From: Cybelea sp963824595
GTDB taxonomy: Bacteria; Vulcanimicrobiota; Vulcanimicrobiia; Vulcanimicrobiales; Vulcanimicrobiaceae
NCBI GenBank assembly: GCA_963824595.1
Contig: CAWGPY010000004.1
Span: 248,001-312,000 of the forward strand
Direction: 5' to 3'
DNA length: 64,000 bases
Under the pieces are notes generated by a model. That model was not told where the DNA came from. It worked only from the letters and a program-made list of their open reading frames with translations, and made no database searches. The number at the start of each line of letters is the position of its first letter. The stretch's first letter is position 1. A program made the position numbers and the translations under genes. This document shows positions 26,979 through 35,772 of the stretch, in pieces.

Positions 26979-28148
26979 ATGAATCTGATGGAGTATCAGG
27001 GCAAGGAGCTCTTCCGGCGCTCCGGCATCGCCGTGCCGCGCGGCCGCCACGCGCGCAGTCCGCAAGAAGTCGCGGAGTTTCTTGCCGAGACGCCCGACGG
27101 CTGGGTCGTCAAGGCACAAGTTTTGATGGGCGGCCGCGGCAAGGCCGGCAAGATCAAGATGGCCGTAGGTTCCGAGGAAGGGCAACGCGTCGCCCACGAG
27201 ATCATGGCCACGCCGATGCCGCCGAACCGTCAGAATCCACAGGGCGAGCCGATCCGGTCGCTGCTCGTCGAAGAACGGCTCGAGATCGCGAAAGAGGCGT
27301 ATTGCGCGATCACCATCGACCGCGCGGCGCGCAAGCCGGTGTTCGTCGTGAGCCGCTTCGGCGGCATGGACATCGAAGACGTCGCGGAGCATCATCCGGA
27401 GTCGATCGCGAAGTTCTACGTTGACGTCGCCGTTGGCTATTCGCCGTTCATCGGGCGCGAGCTCGCGTTCGCGGCGGAGCTCGACGCCGGCTATCGCAAG
27501 CAGTTTCCGGCCATCGCCGGCGCGATGTACGACGTGTTCTTTCGTTACGGCGCGAAGCTCGTCGAGATCAATCCCCTGGCGCTGACCGCCGACGGGCGCG
27601 TCGTCGCGTCGGATGCGAAGATCGAGCTCGACGACGACGCGCTCTTTCGCAATCCCGAGTTCGACGAATGGCGCTCGGCGCTGCCGCTCGACGAAGACGA
27701 GCTGCTGGCCGCGGGCGCGGGCGTCGGCATCCGGAACTTCCGCCGTTTCCCCGGCGACGTCGGCACCATGGCCAACGGCGCGGGGCTGGCGATGGCGACG
27801 ATGGACGCCGTGGCCAACGCGGGCGGCGGCGTTGCCGATTTTCTCGACGTCGGCGGCGGCGCGAACGCGCAGCGCGTTCGCAACTGCTACGAGCTGGTGG
27901 TGAACAACACCGGAGCCAAGTCGTTCTTCATCAACATCTTCGGCGGAATAACGCGCGGCGACGAAGTCGCGCGCGGCATCGTCTCGGCGATGGAAGAGAC
28001 GGCATCGCGCAAGATACCGCTCGTGATCCGGCTCACCGGCACGAACGAAGAGGAAGGCCGGCGCATTCTCGCCGCAGCGGGCATGACGCCGGTGCAGACC
28101 ATGGACGAGGGCGCGAACGAAGCGGTCCGCTTGGCGCGGGAGGCCTGA
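26979..28148 (+). CDS. sucC: Succinate-CoA ligase, beta subunit
   Basis: A 389-residue ATP-grasp subunit of succinyl-CoA synthetase, which makes ATP or GTP and succinate from succinyl-CoA in the citric acid cycle. ATG 26979 gives the standard start NLMEYQGKELF. VVKAQVLMGGRGKAGKIK binds the nucleotide phosphates, VEINPLALTADGRVVASDAKIELDDDA is the metal-binding region, and NIFGGITRGDEVARGI contacts the alpha subunit. Length is normal. sucD follows after two bases. The link with an acyl-CoA dehydrogenase and thiolase could reflect a pathway ending in succinyl-CoA. Confidence 0.95.
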   Translation: MNLMEYQGKELFRRSGIAVPRGRHARSPQEVAEFLAETPDGWVVKAQVLMGGRGKAGKIKMAVGSEEGQRVAHEIMATPMPPNRQNPQGEPIRSLLVEERLEIAKEAYCAITIDRAARKPVFVVSRFGGMDIEDVAEHHPESIAKFYVDVAVGYSPFIGRELAFAAELDAGYRKQFPAIAGAMYDVFFRYGAKLVEINPLALTADGRVVASDAKIELDDDALFRNPEFDEWRSALPLDEDELLAAGAGVGIRNFRRFPGDVGTMANGAGLAMATMDAVANAGGGVADFLDVGGGANAQRVRNCYELVVNNTGAKSFFINIFGGITRGDEVARGIVSAMEETASRKIPLVIRLTGTNEEEGRRILAAAGMTPVQTMDEGANEAVRLAREA

Positions 28149-28150
28149 CG

Positions 28151-29029
28151 ATGGCGATCTTCCTGGACAAGAACAGCCGCGTGATCGTGCAGGGCATCAC
28201 CGGCGCCGAGGGCTCCTACCACGCCGAGCGGATGTTTAAGTACGGCACGAACCTCGTCGGCGGCGTCACGCCGGGCAAGGGCGGCCGGCGGACGCCCGAG
28301 GGCCTTCCCGTCTTCGACACGGTCCGCGAGGCGGTCGAGGTGACCGGCGCCACGCACACCTGCATCTTCGTCCCGCCGCCGTTTGCCGCCGACGCGCTCT
28401 ACGAGGCGCACGACGCCGGCATCACCTTTGCCGTCTGCATCACCGAGGGCGTGCCGGTGCACGATACCCTCAAGGTGGTCGCGACGACCCCGGGCATGCG
28501 CATCATCGGGCCGAACTGCCCCGGGCTCGCGTCGCCCGGGAAGGCCCTGGTCGGCATCATGCCGGGCCACGTGTTCAAGGAAGGCGGCGTGGGCGTGGTC
28601 TCGCGTTCGGGCACGCTGACCTACGAGGTGGTCGACCTGCTGACGCGGGCGGGCCTCGGCCAGTCCACCTGCGTCGGGATCGGGGGCGACCCGATCATCG
28701 GCACCACCTTCGTGGACTGCCTGCGCGAGTTCAAGAACGACCCTGCGACTACCGCGGTGGTGGTCTGCGGCGAGATCGGGGGATCGGACGAGGAGGACGC
28801 CGCGGCGTTCATCGCCGAGCACATGCCCGAGATGCCCGTCGTGGCCTTCATCGGAGGCCGCAACGCCCCGCCCGGCAAGTCGTTGGGCCACGCCGGGGCG
28901 ATCATCTCCGGCAAGTTCGGCACCCCGGAGAGCAAGGTCGCGGCCTTTACCGCCGCCGGCGTCCCCGTCGCCGAACGGCCGTCCGCGATCCCCGCCTTAG
29001 TAGCCGAGCGCTTGGCGGTTCGCGCCTAA
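28151..29029 (+). CDS. sucD: Succinate-CoA ligase, alpha subunit
   Basis: A 292-residue CoA-binding subunit whose His247 (in KSLGHAGAIISG) is phosphorylated during catalysis. The N-terminal VIVQGITGAEGSYHAERMFKYGT is the Rossmann-like CoA site, followed by GGVTPGKGG, and RIIGPNCPGL and RSGTLTYEVV are conserved. ATG 28151 starts two bases after the sucC stop. The gene ends 5 bases before a hairpin terminator, so the thiolase-to-sucD run probably ends here. Confidence 0.95.
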   Translation: MAIFLDKNSRVIVQGITGAEGSYHAERMFKYGTNLVGGVTPGKGGRRTPEGLPVFDTVREAVEVTGATHTCIFVPPPFAADALYEAHDAGITFAVCITEGVPVHDTLKVVATTPGMRIIGPNCPGLASPGKALVGIMPGHVFKEGGVGVVSRSGTLTYEVVDLLTRAGLGQSTCVGIGGDPIIGTTFVDCLREFKNDPATTAVVVCGEIGGSDEEDAAAFIAEHMPEMPVVAFIGGRNAPPGKSLGHAGAIISGKFGTPESKVAAFTAAGVPVAERPSAIPALVAERLAVRA

Positions 29030-29034
29030 GCAAG

Positions 29035-29057
29035 CGGGCCTCGGCCCGACGTTTTCC
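29035..29057 (+). terminator. Rho-independent-like terminator after sucD
   Basis: CGGGC-CTCG-GCCCG (five-base-pair stem, four-base loop, 29035-29048) is followed by ACGTTTTCCCCC. It lies 5 bases after the sucD stop. The stem is short but fully GC, and the T-run is brief, so efficiency is uncertain. Confidence 0.55.
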
Positions 29058-29208
29058 CCCTTAAGGCTACCTAAAGGAACCAACCCAATCCTGAGCAAAC
29101 CCTTGGGATCAGTGGGTCACTCTGTGAAGCTCCTGAGGCCACGAGGCTGCGGGCGTGCAGGGCGATTCACGTTTTGACAACTCAACATCGATAGAGGGTA
29201 TACGAACT
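29058..29208 (+). promoter_or_regulatory. Lower-GC leader region of the TonB-dependent receptor gene
   Basis: This stretch between the sucD terminator and the receptor ATG has no gene and is visibly less GC-rich than its surroundings. It contains TTGACA (29174-29179) with TATACG 19 bases further on, and a GAGGG ribosome-binding site 10 bases before ATG 29209. If that pair were the promoter, the transcript would be nearly leaderless, so an upstream promoter is equally possible. The segment GAGCAAACCC ... GTGAAGCTCC ... GAGGCTGCGGG loosely recalls the cyclic-di-GMP-I (GEMM) riboswitch core, but pairing is incomplete by eye and I do not call a riboswitch. Confidence 0.35.
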
Positions 29209-32200
29209 ATGAGTTCACATCGAACCCTCCGTCACGCGGTCACAGCTGCGTTGCTACTTGTGGCATTCCTGATCCAGGGAACATGGGCACTGGCGGGCGT
29301 CACCGGTAACATCACGGGTACGGTCAAAGATACGAACGGCGCACCGATTGCCGGCGTGCAAGTGCAGGCAATCTCGCCCTCGCAGACCAGGACCGCAACG
29401 ACGGATGCGGGAGGTCACTTCGTCATCCTCTCGCTCTCTCCGGATACCTACACGGTCAGTCTCAACAAGGACGGGTATCAGGGAGCCTCATTCGCGGGCG
29501 TCGTGGTCTTCGCCGACCAGACGTCACAAGGCGCCTATACGCTGACGAAGGCGCTCAAGACGATCGGACACGTCACGTCGACGGCAGGTGCCTCGCTCGT
29601 GAAGTCCGGCGTCGGCAGCGACCTTTACAGCGTTAACTCAGCGCAGGCGGCAGCTGCCGCGGCGCTGGGCGGCGGCGGCAACCTCAACAACGCCTATTCG
29701 GCCATGGCGTCGGTCCCCGGCGTCCAGACGTCGATGGGCGGCATGGGCTGGGATTTCAACGCCGCGTACGTTCGCGGCCAGAACTCGTACTACACCGGTT
29801 TCGAGTACGACGGTATCCCGGTCAACCGTGCGTTCGATAACTACAACTCGTCAACGGAGTCGAGCCTGGGTCTCCAAGAGCTCCAGGTCTACACCGGCGG
29901 CGGTCCGTCCTCGGTTGCATCGGCCGGTACCTCCGGCTTCATCAACCAGGTCATCAAGACGGGTACGTTCCCGGGCTTCGCGACCGCGAACCTCGGCATC
30001 GGGACCCCGCAGTATTACCACCAGGCTCAGGTCGAAATCGGCGGCTCGACGCCCGACCGGACGTTCAGCTACTACGTCGCCCTCCTGGGCTACAACCAAG
30101 ACTACCGGTTCGTGGACAACTCGAACGGTGCCGGTTACGGGACCCCGGGCGGGATCTTCTCCGGCAACCCGATCGGTTCGGCAATCGGCTACGGCTTCGG
30201 CAGCAACCAAGTGCTCAACGTCGGCTACACGTGTCTCTTCACGACGTGCCAAGGCGTCAAGCCGATGTGTCCGCTGTCCGGCGCCAAGTTCAGCTACCCC
30301 GACCAAGGCTGCTGGCAATATTACAGCGGCACCTCGGCCGGACCGAGCATGATCACCGACCGCGAGAACGTGGTCAACCTCCACATGGGCATCCCGAAGG
30401 CCAACGGCCTGCGGGACGACGTCCAGTTCCTCTGGAGCGGATCGGCGCTCAACAACTACTTCTATCAAAGCCCGAACGACATGGGCCCGGGCAACAACCA
30501 GTTCATCTACTCGCTGTACGGCACGAAGGCCCACGCTCCGACCTGCGGTCCCGAGACCATCGGGCCGGGACTCACGGTCAACGGATGCGGCAGCTCCGGC
30601 CAGATCCTGAGCTACCTGCAGCCGAGTGAGTATTTCTTCAACAACTTCTACCCGCCGTCGTACCAGCCGCCGTTCGTCTGTCCGACGAACCCGATTGCGT
30701 GCGGACCGACCTACGTCGGCTACGGCGACAACGTGGCGTACAACGTTCCGTTCGGAACGCCGGTCGCCAAGAACCCGGGCACGATCCTGAAGTCGCCCGG
30801 CGTCTACATGGCGCCCGGCACGCCGCCGCACGCCTTCAACGGCGCGCTGCCGCTCAACGACAACTCGATCAACGTCAACCAGAACAACACCGGCATCACC
30901 AAGCTGCAGTACACGTACGCGCTGAGCCAGTCGGCGTATCTGCGCGCGTACGGCTACACGTTCTACTCGGACTGGCTGCAGACCGATCCGATGTTCGGCG
31001 GAACCGGCGAGCTGGTGCCGTCGGCCATCTCGGCCGAGTATCAGCTGATCACACACACCTCGGGCGGAGCGCTCGACTTCCAAGATCAGATCAACGCTCA
31101 GAACCTCATCAGCCTCGACGGCAACTACACCCAAGCCAGCGTCGTACGCTTCAACAACACGTCAGCGTACGCGGGCTGCTTGGGGTCGTGCGCCGCGGGT
31201 ACCCCGATCGGCTACATGAGCTCGAACGGTCGGTGCCTCGACGCGCACAACGGCAAGACGGTGCCCTGCCTCTCGAGCACCTACTACGACGTGGGCTTGG
31301 GCACGCACGTTTCACCGCGTGCCGTCTACGGCGGCGGCTGCGACTCGGGCAGCAACCCCACCCCGTGCGGCTGGCTGAGCTTCGCGGCTCAGGGTCCGTG
31401 CGGCGGTGCCCCGTCGAGCTCCGGCGCGTGCGCCGCGAACAACGGCACCTGGAACAGCGTCTGGCAAGGCAACGTGACCGGCGCGCGTAACACGGTCAAG
31501 CCGAAGTTCACGAACGCCTCGCTGAGCGACCAGTTCCGGCCGAGCGACCGGTGGTTGATCAACGCATCAATCAGGTACGACAACTTCACGTACGACATGC
31601 CGGAGTCGGCGGGCGCCGCCGGCCAGTTCTATGGCAACATGTCGGCAAACTACGTCTGCGTGAACGCGGCGACCAACCAGGTCTTCACCACCCCGCTTGC
31701 ACCGGGTCAGCCGCCGCCGGCGGCCGCCCAGTACATCGTCGGTGACTGCGATCAGGCGGTAGCCGCGTTGGCTCCCACCTCGCCGCACACCGGCTGGGTC
31801 CATCCCAACGGCACGACGCAAGACGGCGTCGCGGCCCCGAACTTCACCTCGAACTCGCCTGCCGCGTACTCGCTCGATTACTGGCAGCCGCGGTTCTCGG
31901 CGACCTACACGGCGTCGCCGGACACCGTCATCCGCGCGTCGGCCGGCCGCTTCACGCAGCCCCCGATCTCGGCGTCGGTACAATACCTCAGCGCCTCGGG
32001 TGACAACCGTTCCATCTGGAACAACACGATGAACCTGGGCTTCTACTCGCCGTTCCATCCGATTCCGGGAATCTCGTCGGCACAGTACGACCTTTCCTGG
32101 GAGCAGCACTTGCACGGTACCGACATGAGCTTCAAGCTCACGCCGTACTACACGTGGGTGTCGGATTGGCAGCAGCAGACGTTCATCGGCGCCGGCTTCG

Positions 32201-33261
32201 TGACGCAAGTCCCGGTCGGCGTCAACCGGAACTACGGCGTCGAGTTCCAGTTCAACAAGGGTGACTTCACGCGCAACGGGCTCTCGGGCCAGCTGGCGTT
32301 CACCTACACGAACTCGAAGGTCCAGTTCCAGAACGTCGGCCTGAGCTCGGGCGGCGTGGTCCCGAACACGATCAACCAGCTCAACCAGGTCATCGGACAG
32401 TACAACGCGTTGACGAAAGCCGGCGGCGGCAGCCCCTGCTACCAGGGCCTGAACGGGGTGTCGTGCTCGGCCAAGAACTCGTCGTCGCAAGACACGATTC
32501 TCAACCCGTACTACAACGCTCCCCTGCAGCCGAAGCTCGATCCGGGCGGCTGGTACAACCCGTACTCGACCGCCATCGCGGCCAACCTCAACGGCATCCT
32601 GAACAGCTACATCTCGCCTGAGGTCGGATCGCTCATCCTGAACTGGCGTCAGAACAAGCTGGCGATCACGCCCAGCTTCGTCTACCAGTCGGGCGGATAC
32701 TACGGCAGCCCGTTCGATATCAACGGGTACGACCCGCGCGCGTGCGCGCGGAACTCGGCTTCGACGGGCATCACCAAGCTCTCGCCCAAAACCAATCCGT
32801 TGCAGTGCAACTACCTCACGCTGGGCGCCCCGGGCTTGGGAACCTTCGGGTACATGTACATCCCGGATCCGCAGACCGGGACGTTCGCATTCGATAACTA
32901 TCAGAACCCGAGCGCGATCGCTGGAAATCTCCAGATTACCTACGATCTCAGCCCGCGGATCAAACTGAGCGTTCTCGGCGCGAACCTGTTCCACGCCTGC
33001 TTCGGAGGATCGTCGACCCCGTGGTCGGCGGCAAACGCTCCGAGCAACGTAGTCTGCGGTTACGGTCCGGCGGGTGGCGCGTTCAACAGCACGCTCTATC
33101 CGGCGAACTTCTACAACGGTACCAGCATCAACGACTTTGCCGCCAACAAGGCCCACACGCCGTGGCAGCAGAGCTACCTGCCGAGCACGCTGAACAACGG
33201 CGCGATCGGTGGCTCGACACCCCCGATCAACGTCTACTTCAACGCGCAGGTGAAGATCTAA
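29209..33261 (+). CDS. TonB-dependent receptor with carboxypeptidase-regulatory-like domain
   Basis: A 1350-residue outer-membrane protein. ATG 29209 gives a signal peptide (HAVTAALLLVAFLIQGTWALA); an upstream GTG at 29155 would bury it. Residues ~30-110 form a Cna-B/carboxypeptidase-regulatory-like domain (GNITGTVKDTNGAPIAGVQV), residues ~120-260 a plug domain (VPGVQTSMGGMGWDFNAAYVRGQ, LQVYTGGGPSS), and the rest a beta-barrel rich in Tyr, Asn and Ser that ends in an aromatic/charged strand (VYFNAQVKI). Several cysteine pairs (CLFTTCQ, CPLSGAKFSYPDQGC) lie in presumed surface loops. Such large receptors import oligosaccharides or other polymers with TonB energy. A terminator follows. Substrate is unknown; the exported proteins downstream may be partners. 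Confidence 0.88.
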   Translation: MSSHRTLRHAVTAALLLVAFLIQGTWALAGVTGNITGTVKDTNGAPIAGVQVQAISPSQTRTATTDAGGHFVILSLSPDTYTVSLNKDGYQGASFAGVVVFADQTSQGAYTLTKALKTIGHVTSTAGASLVKSGVGSDLYSVNSAQAAAAAALGGGGNLNNAYSAMASVPGVQTSMGGMGWDFNAAYVRGQNSYYTGFEYDGIPVNRAFDNYNSSTESSLGLQELQVYTGGGPSSVASAGTSGFINQVIKTGTFPGFATANLGIGTPQYYHQAQVEIGGSTPDRTFSYYVALLGYNQDYRFVDNSNGAGYGTPGGIFSGNPIGSAIGYGFGSNQVLNVGYTCLFTTCQGVKPMCPLSGAKFSYPDQGCWQYYSGTSAGPSMITDRENVVNLHMGIPKANGLRDDVQFLWSGSALNNYFYQSPNDMGPGNNQFIYSLYGTKAHAPTCGPETIGPGLTVNGCGSSGQILSYLQPSEYFFNNFYPPSYQPPFVCPTNPIACGPTYVGYGDNVAYNVPFGTPVAKNPGTILKSPGVYMAPGTPPHAFNGALPLNDNSINVNQNNTGITKLQYTYALSQSAYLRAYGYTFYSDWLQTDPMFGGTGELVPSAISAEYQLITHTSGGALDFQDQINAQNLISLDGNYTQASVVRFNNTSAYAGCLGSCAAGTPIGYMSSNGRCLDAHNGKTVPCLSSTYYDVGLGTHVSPRAVYGGGCDSGSNPTPCGWLSFAAQGPCGGAPSSSGACAANNGTWNSVWQGNVTGARNTVKPKFTNASLSDQFRPSDRWLINASIRYDNFTYDMPESAGAAGQFYGNMSANYVCVNAATNQVFTTPLAPGQPPPAAAQYIVGDCDQAVAALAPTSPHTGWVHPNGTTQDGVAAPNFTSNSPAAYSLDYWQPRFSATYTASPDTVIRASAGRFTQPPISASVQYLSASGDNRSIWNNTMNLGFYSPFHPIPGISSAQYDLSWEQHLHGTDMSFKLTPYYTWVSDWQQQTFIGAGFVTQVPVGVNRNYGVEFQFNKGDFTRNGLSGQLAFTYTNSKVQFQNVGLSSGGVVPNTINQLNQVIGQYNALTKAGGGSPCYQGLNGVSCSAKNSSSQDTILNPYYNAPLQPKLDPGGWYNPYSTAIAANLNGILNSYISPEVGSLILNWRQNKLAITPSFVYQSGGYYGSPFDINGYDPRACARNSASTGITKLSPKTNPLQCNYLTLGAPGLGTFGYMYIPDPQTGTFAFDNYQNPSAIAGNLQITYDLSPRIKLSVLGANLFHACFGGSSTPWSAANAPSNVVCGYGPAGGAFNSTLYPANFYNGTSINDFAANKAHTPWQQSYLPSTLNNGAIGGSTPPINVYFNAQVKI

Positions 33262-33293
33262 CGTTCACCCACCGCGCTAACGTAGCGAACGTG

Positions 33294-33327
33294 GAGCGGG
33301 GCCCGAAAGGGTCTCGCTCTTCGTTTT
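33294..33327 (+). terminator. Strong terminator after the TonB-dependent receptor
   Basis: GAGCGGGGCCC and GGGTCTCGCTC pair over eleven positions (two G-U) around a GAAA tetraloop, followed by TTCGTTTTCCC. It lies 32 bases after the receptor stop and separates it from the exported-protein genes downstream. Confidence 0.8.
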
Positions 33328-33371
33328 CCCGGCAGGCGCGACGGCGCCGGTCTGCGAAATTTTTTCCCGTG

Positions 33372-34199
33372 ATGCAGAGGCGCGCTCTCCTCGCGGCATG
33401 CTTGCTCGCGTGTGCCGGCTTCCTGCCGGTCGCCGCGCGTTCCGATGGAACGCCGGCCGCGGCCAGTACCCCGCCGCCCCAGATCTATCACCTCGTGACC
33501 ACCGCGCTGTGCGCGCGGCTCCACGAGATGGTGAAGCCCGCCGTCGCGATGATCTTGCAGAACGATCAGAAGATCGCGCAGAGCCCGCCGCTCTTCAAGA
33601 AGTACGCGCGGGGCGCGATGACCGGCATCGAGGCGTCGAACTCGACCGGGGCGCCGCCGCCCGACTCGATGAACAACACGACCCCCGAGACCAGCATGGC
33701 GCTGCAGCAGATGTCGTATCTCGTGTTCCCGATCTCGCGCAACCTGATCGCGGCGCAGACGAAGCTCGACGACGCCAAGCTCGTCTCGCCCACCGGAAGT
33801 CCCGTGGACGACGCGACGCTCGCGCGGATCAAGGCCCAGCTGCTGGACACCATCGCCTTCCAATCGGCGTCGCTCGATATCATCAACGGCTTCGTGGCGA
33901 CGCAGCAGATGGGCGAGCTCCAGCACGTGGGCGAAGAGTACCTCGGGGCGATCCAGGGCGGCGACGTGACGGAGCCCGTCATCAAGAACACGCCCAACCC
34001 CTGGCAGGATCCCAACACGCCCGGCCTGTCACCGAACCCTTACGCATTCGATCCCACCACCGTCCCAGGCTTGGCCGTCGGCTATAACCCCCTCTCGAAG
34101 ATCATGGACGGTATGCAATGGCTGCAAACGGAGACTCAGAAGCGCGAGGACGCCGCCGGCAAGACGATTGGCGCGGCCATCGCGGCCTGCGGCAACTGA
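33372..34199 (+). CDS. Exported protein of unknown function
   Basis: A 275-residue protein that I do not recognise. ATG 33372 gives a signal peptide (RR, then ALLAACLLACAGFLPVAA), with either Sec cleavage after VAA or a lipoprotein cysteine in LLAC. The mature part is helical in character: ALCARLHEMVKPAVAMILQNDQ near the N-terminus, SLDIINGFVATQQMGELQHVGEEYLGAI in the middle and a Pro/Asn-rich segment (NTPNPWQDPNTPGLSPNPY) before the C-terminal helix. Two cysteines remain (ALCARL and the final AACGN). It is followed without a gap by three tandem secreted paralogues and probably shares their promoter after the receptor terminator. Confidence 0.7.
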   Translation: MQRRALLAACLLACAGFLPVAARSDGTPAAASTPPPQIYHLVTTALCARLHEMVKPAVAMILQNDQKIAQSPPLFKKYARGAMTGIEASNSTGAPPPDSMNNTTPETSMALQQMSYLVFPISRNLIAAQTKLDDAKLVSPTGSPVDDATLARIKAQLLDTIAFQSASLDIINGFVATQQMGELQHVGEEYLGAIQGGDVTEPVIKNTPNPWQDPNTPGLSPNPYAFDPTTVPGLAVGYNPLSKIMDGMQWLQTETQKREDAAGKTIGAAIAACGN

Positions 34200-34954
34200 C
34201 CGGGGCGCCGCGCCTTTACGCCGGAATCGCGATCGCCGTTTCGATCGGGACGGCCAGCCCTGCGCTCGCAATCACCTCGACCAACCGGCTGATCTACTCG
34301 TTCACGTACAGCGCGAATCAGAACGTCACGGCCCGAGACTCCTCGACCAGCATCGAGGACGTCAACACCGAGACCGAGCGGCTCGCGGGCGGGTCGAACG
34401 GCATCAGCCACTATCACGGCAATCAAACCGATAAGGGCACGATCGCGGTGGAAGTCGTGCGGCAACAGACCGACGGCGGTCTGATCGTGTCGATCAGCGA
34501 GCAGGGCGAACAGACCCGCCGCGCCCCTCCGGCGACGTGCGTCGCCTACCCGAATACGCACGTCATCTGCGATCCAAACGTGACGGTGAATCCCGAGGAG
34601 TATACGCTGCTGCGCTTTTTGGGCCGGAACTTCGTGGATCCGAATGAGCTCGACGCGAGTCGCCACTGGTCGGTGACGCAGAACACCTCTGCAAGCGACG
34701 TCAGGGCCGATTACACGATCGGGTCCAACTCCAACGGCATCATGCAGATCAGCGAGACGCGCAAAATCCGCCCGCCGAGCGGCAGCGATACGACCGACGT
34801 GCAGACGAAGATCGCCTACGACTTCGCCCGCGCCGTGCCGACCAACATTGACGAGTACGTGACTCAGCGCCAGGACAACGGTGCGAGCGGCACCACGACC
34901 ACCATCTACCAGACGACGCTGGGGTTGCTCACCGACACGGTCGCCACGCCGTGA
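34196..34954 (+). CDS. Secreted protein, tandem family copy 1 (apparent CTG start)
   Basis: First of three adjacent paralogues of an unknown secreted family. The first canonical start, ATG 34118, would add 26 charged residues before the signal peptide. CTG 34196 overlaps the upstream stop as CTGA and gives a normal signal TGAPRLYAGIAIAVSIGTASPALA; CTG 34187 is a second option and would give exactly the length of copy 3. The mature protein starts ITSTNRLIYSFTYSANQNVTARDSS and contains NGISHYHGNQTDKGTIAVEVVRQQTDGGLIVSISEQGEQTRRAP, a cysteine pair (ATCVAYPNTHVICDPN) and a LLRFLGRNFVDP segment. It looks all-beta and exported. Function is unknown. Confidence 0.72.
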   Translation: MTGAPRLYAGIAIAVSIGTASPALAITSTNRLIYSFTYSANQNVTARDSSTSIEDVNTETERLAGGSNGISHYHGNQTDKGTIAVEVVRQQTDGGLIVSISEQGEQTRRAPPATCVAYPNTHVICDPNVTVNPEEYTLLRFLGRNFVDPNELDASRHWSVTQNTSASDVRADYTIGSNSNGIMQISETRKIRPPSGSDTTDVQTKIAYDFARAVPTNIDEYVTQRQDNGASGTTTTIYQTTLGLLTDTVATP

Positions 34955-35772
34955 TGAGGAATGGGACGATGACAGCCATCAGAATGATGCTCGTACTCTC
35001 GGCCGCGGCGGGCGCGCTGCTGACGACGGCGGCACCGGCGCTTGCCGCCACCGCCACCAATCGGCTCGTCTACTCGTTCACCTACAGCGCGAACCAGAAC
35101 GTCAGCGCGCGCGACTCCTCGAGCAGTATCGAGCAGACCGGTCCGCCCACCCTCACCGGGGGTGAGGGAAAGGGGGCGACGGTGAGCACGAACCAACTCA
35201 GCGTCGGCTCGAGCGGCGTCAGTCACTACAACGGTAATCAAACCGACAAAGGCACCATTACCGTCGAGATCGTGCGGCAGCAGACCGACGGCGGGCTGAT
35301 CGTGTCGATCAGCGAGCAGGGCGAACAGACGCGCCGCGCCCCCGCGGCGACGTGCGTCGTCTACCCGAACACCCACGTCATCTGCGATCCGAACAAGACC
35401 GTCTATCCCGAGGAGTATACGCTGCTGCGCTTTTTGGGCCGCAACTTCGTGGATCCGAACCAGCTCGACGCGAACCGCCACTGGTCCGAGACTCAGAACA
35501 CCGCGGCGATGGACGTCAAGGCCGACTACACGATCGGCAGCAATGCCAACGGCGTCATGCAGATCAGCGAGTCGCGCAAGATCCGCCCGTCGAGCGGCGC
35601 CGACACTACCGACGTCCAGACGAAGATTGCCTACGATTTCGCCCGTGCCGTGCCGACCAACATTGACGAGTACGCGACGCAGCGGCAAGACAACGGCACG
35701 AGCGGCACGACGACCACCATCTACCAGACGACGCTGGGCTTGCTCTCCGATACCGTAGCGACACCGTTATGA
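34951..35772 (+). CDS. Secreted protein, tandem family copy 2
   Basis: A 273-residue paralogue. GTG 34951 overlaps the copy 1 stop (GTGATG, so ATG 34954 is an alternative start). The signal peptide MMLVLSAAAGALLTTAAPALA is followed by ATATNRLVYSFTYSANQNVSARDSSSS. It has an extra ~18 residues (GPPTLTGGEGKGATVSTNQ) compared with the other two copies in the variable segment before SSGVSHYNGNQTDKGTI. The cysteine pair ATCVVYPNTHVICDPN, FLGRNFVDPNQLDANRHWSETQNT and the C-terminal TTTIYQTTLGLLSDTVATPL are conserved. It is translationally coupled on both sides. No domain is recognised. Confidence 0.75.
   Translation: MMRNGTMTAIRMMLVLSAAAGALLTTAAPALAATATNRLVYSFTYSANQNVSARDSSSSIEQTGPPTLTGGEGKGATVSTNQLSVGSSGVSHYNGNQTDKGTITVEIVRQQTDGGLIVSISEQGEQTRRAPAATCVVYPNTHVICDPNKTVYPEEYTLLRFLGRNFVDPNQLDANRHWSETQNTAAMDVKADYTIGSNANGVMQISESRKIRPSSGADTTDVQTKIAYDFARAVPTNIDEYATQRQDNGTSGTTTTIYQTTLGLLSDTVATPL

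Noticed and set aside
29155..29208. Upstream GTG start for the TonB-dependent receptor
   Set aside because: It would place 18 polar residues before an intact signal peptide; ATG 29209 has a GAGGG site and a normal signal.
29058..29208. A definite cyclic-di-GMP riboswitch call
   Set aside because: Only scattered motif resemblance; the expected paired stems do not form convincingly by eye.
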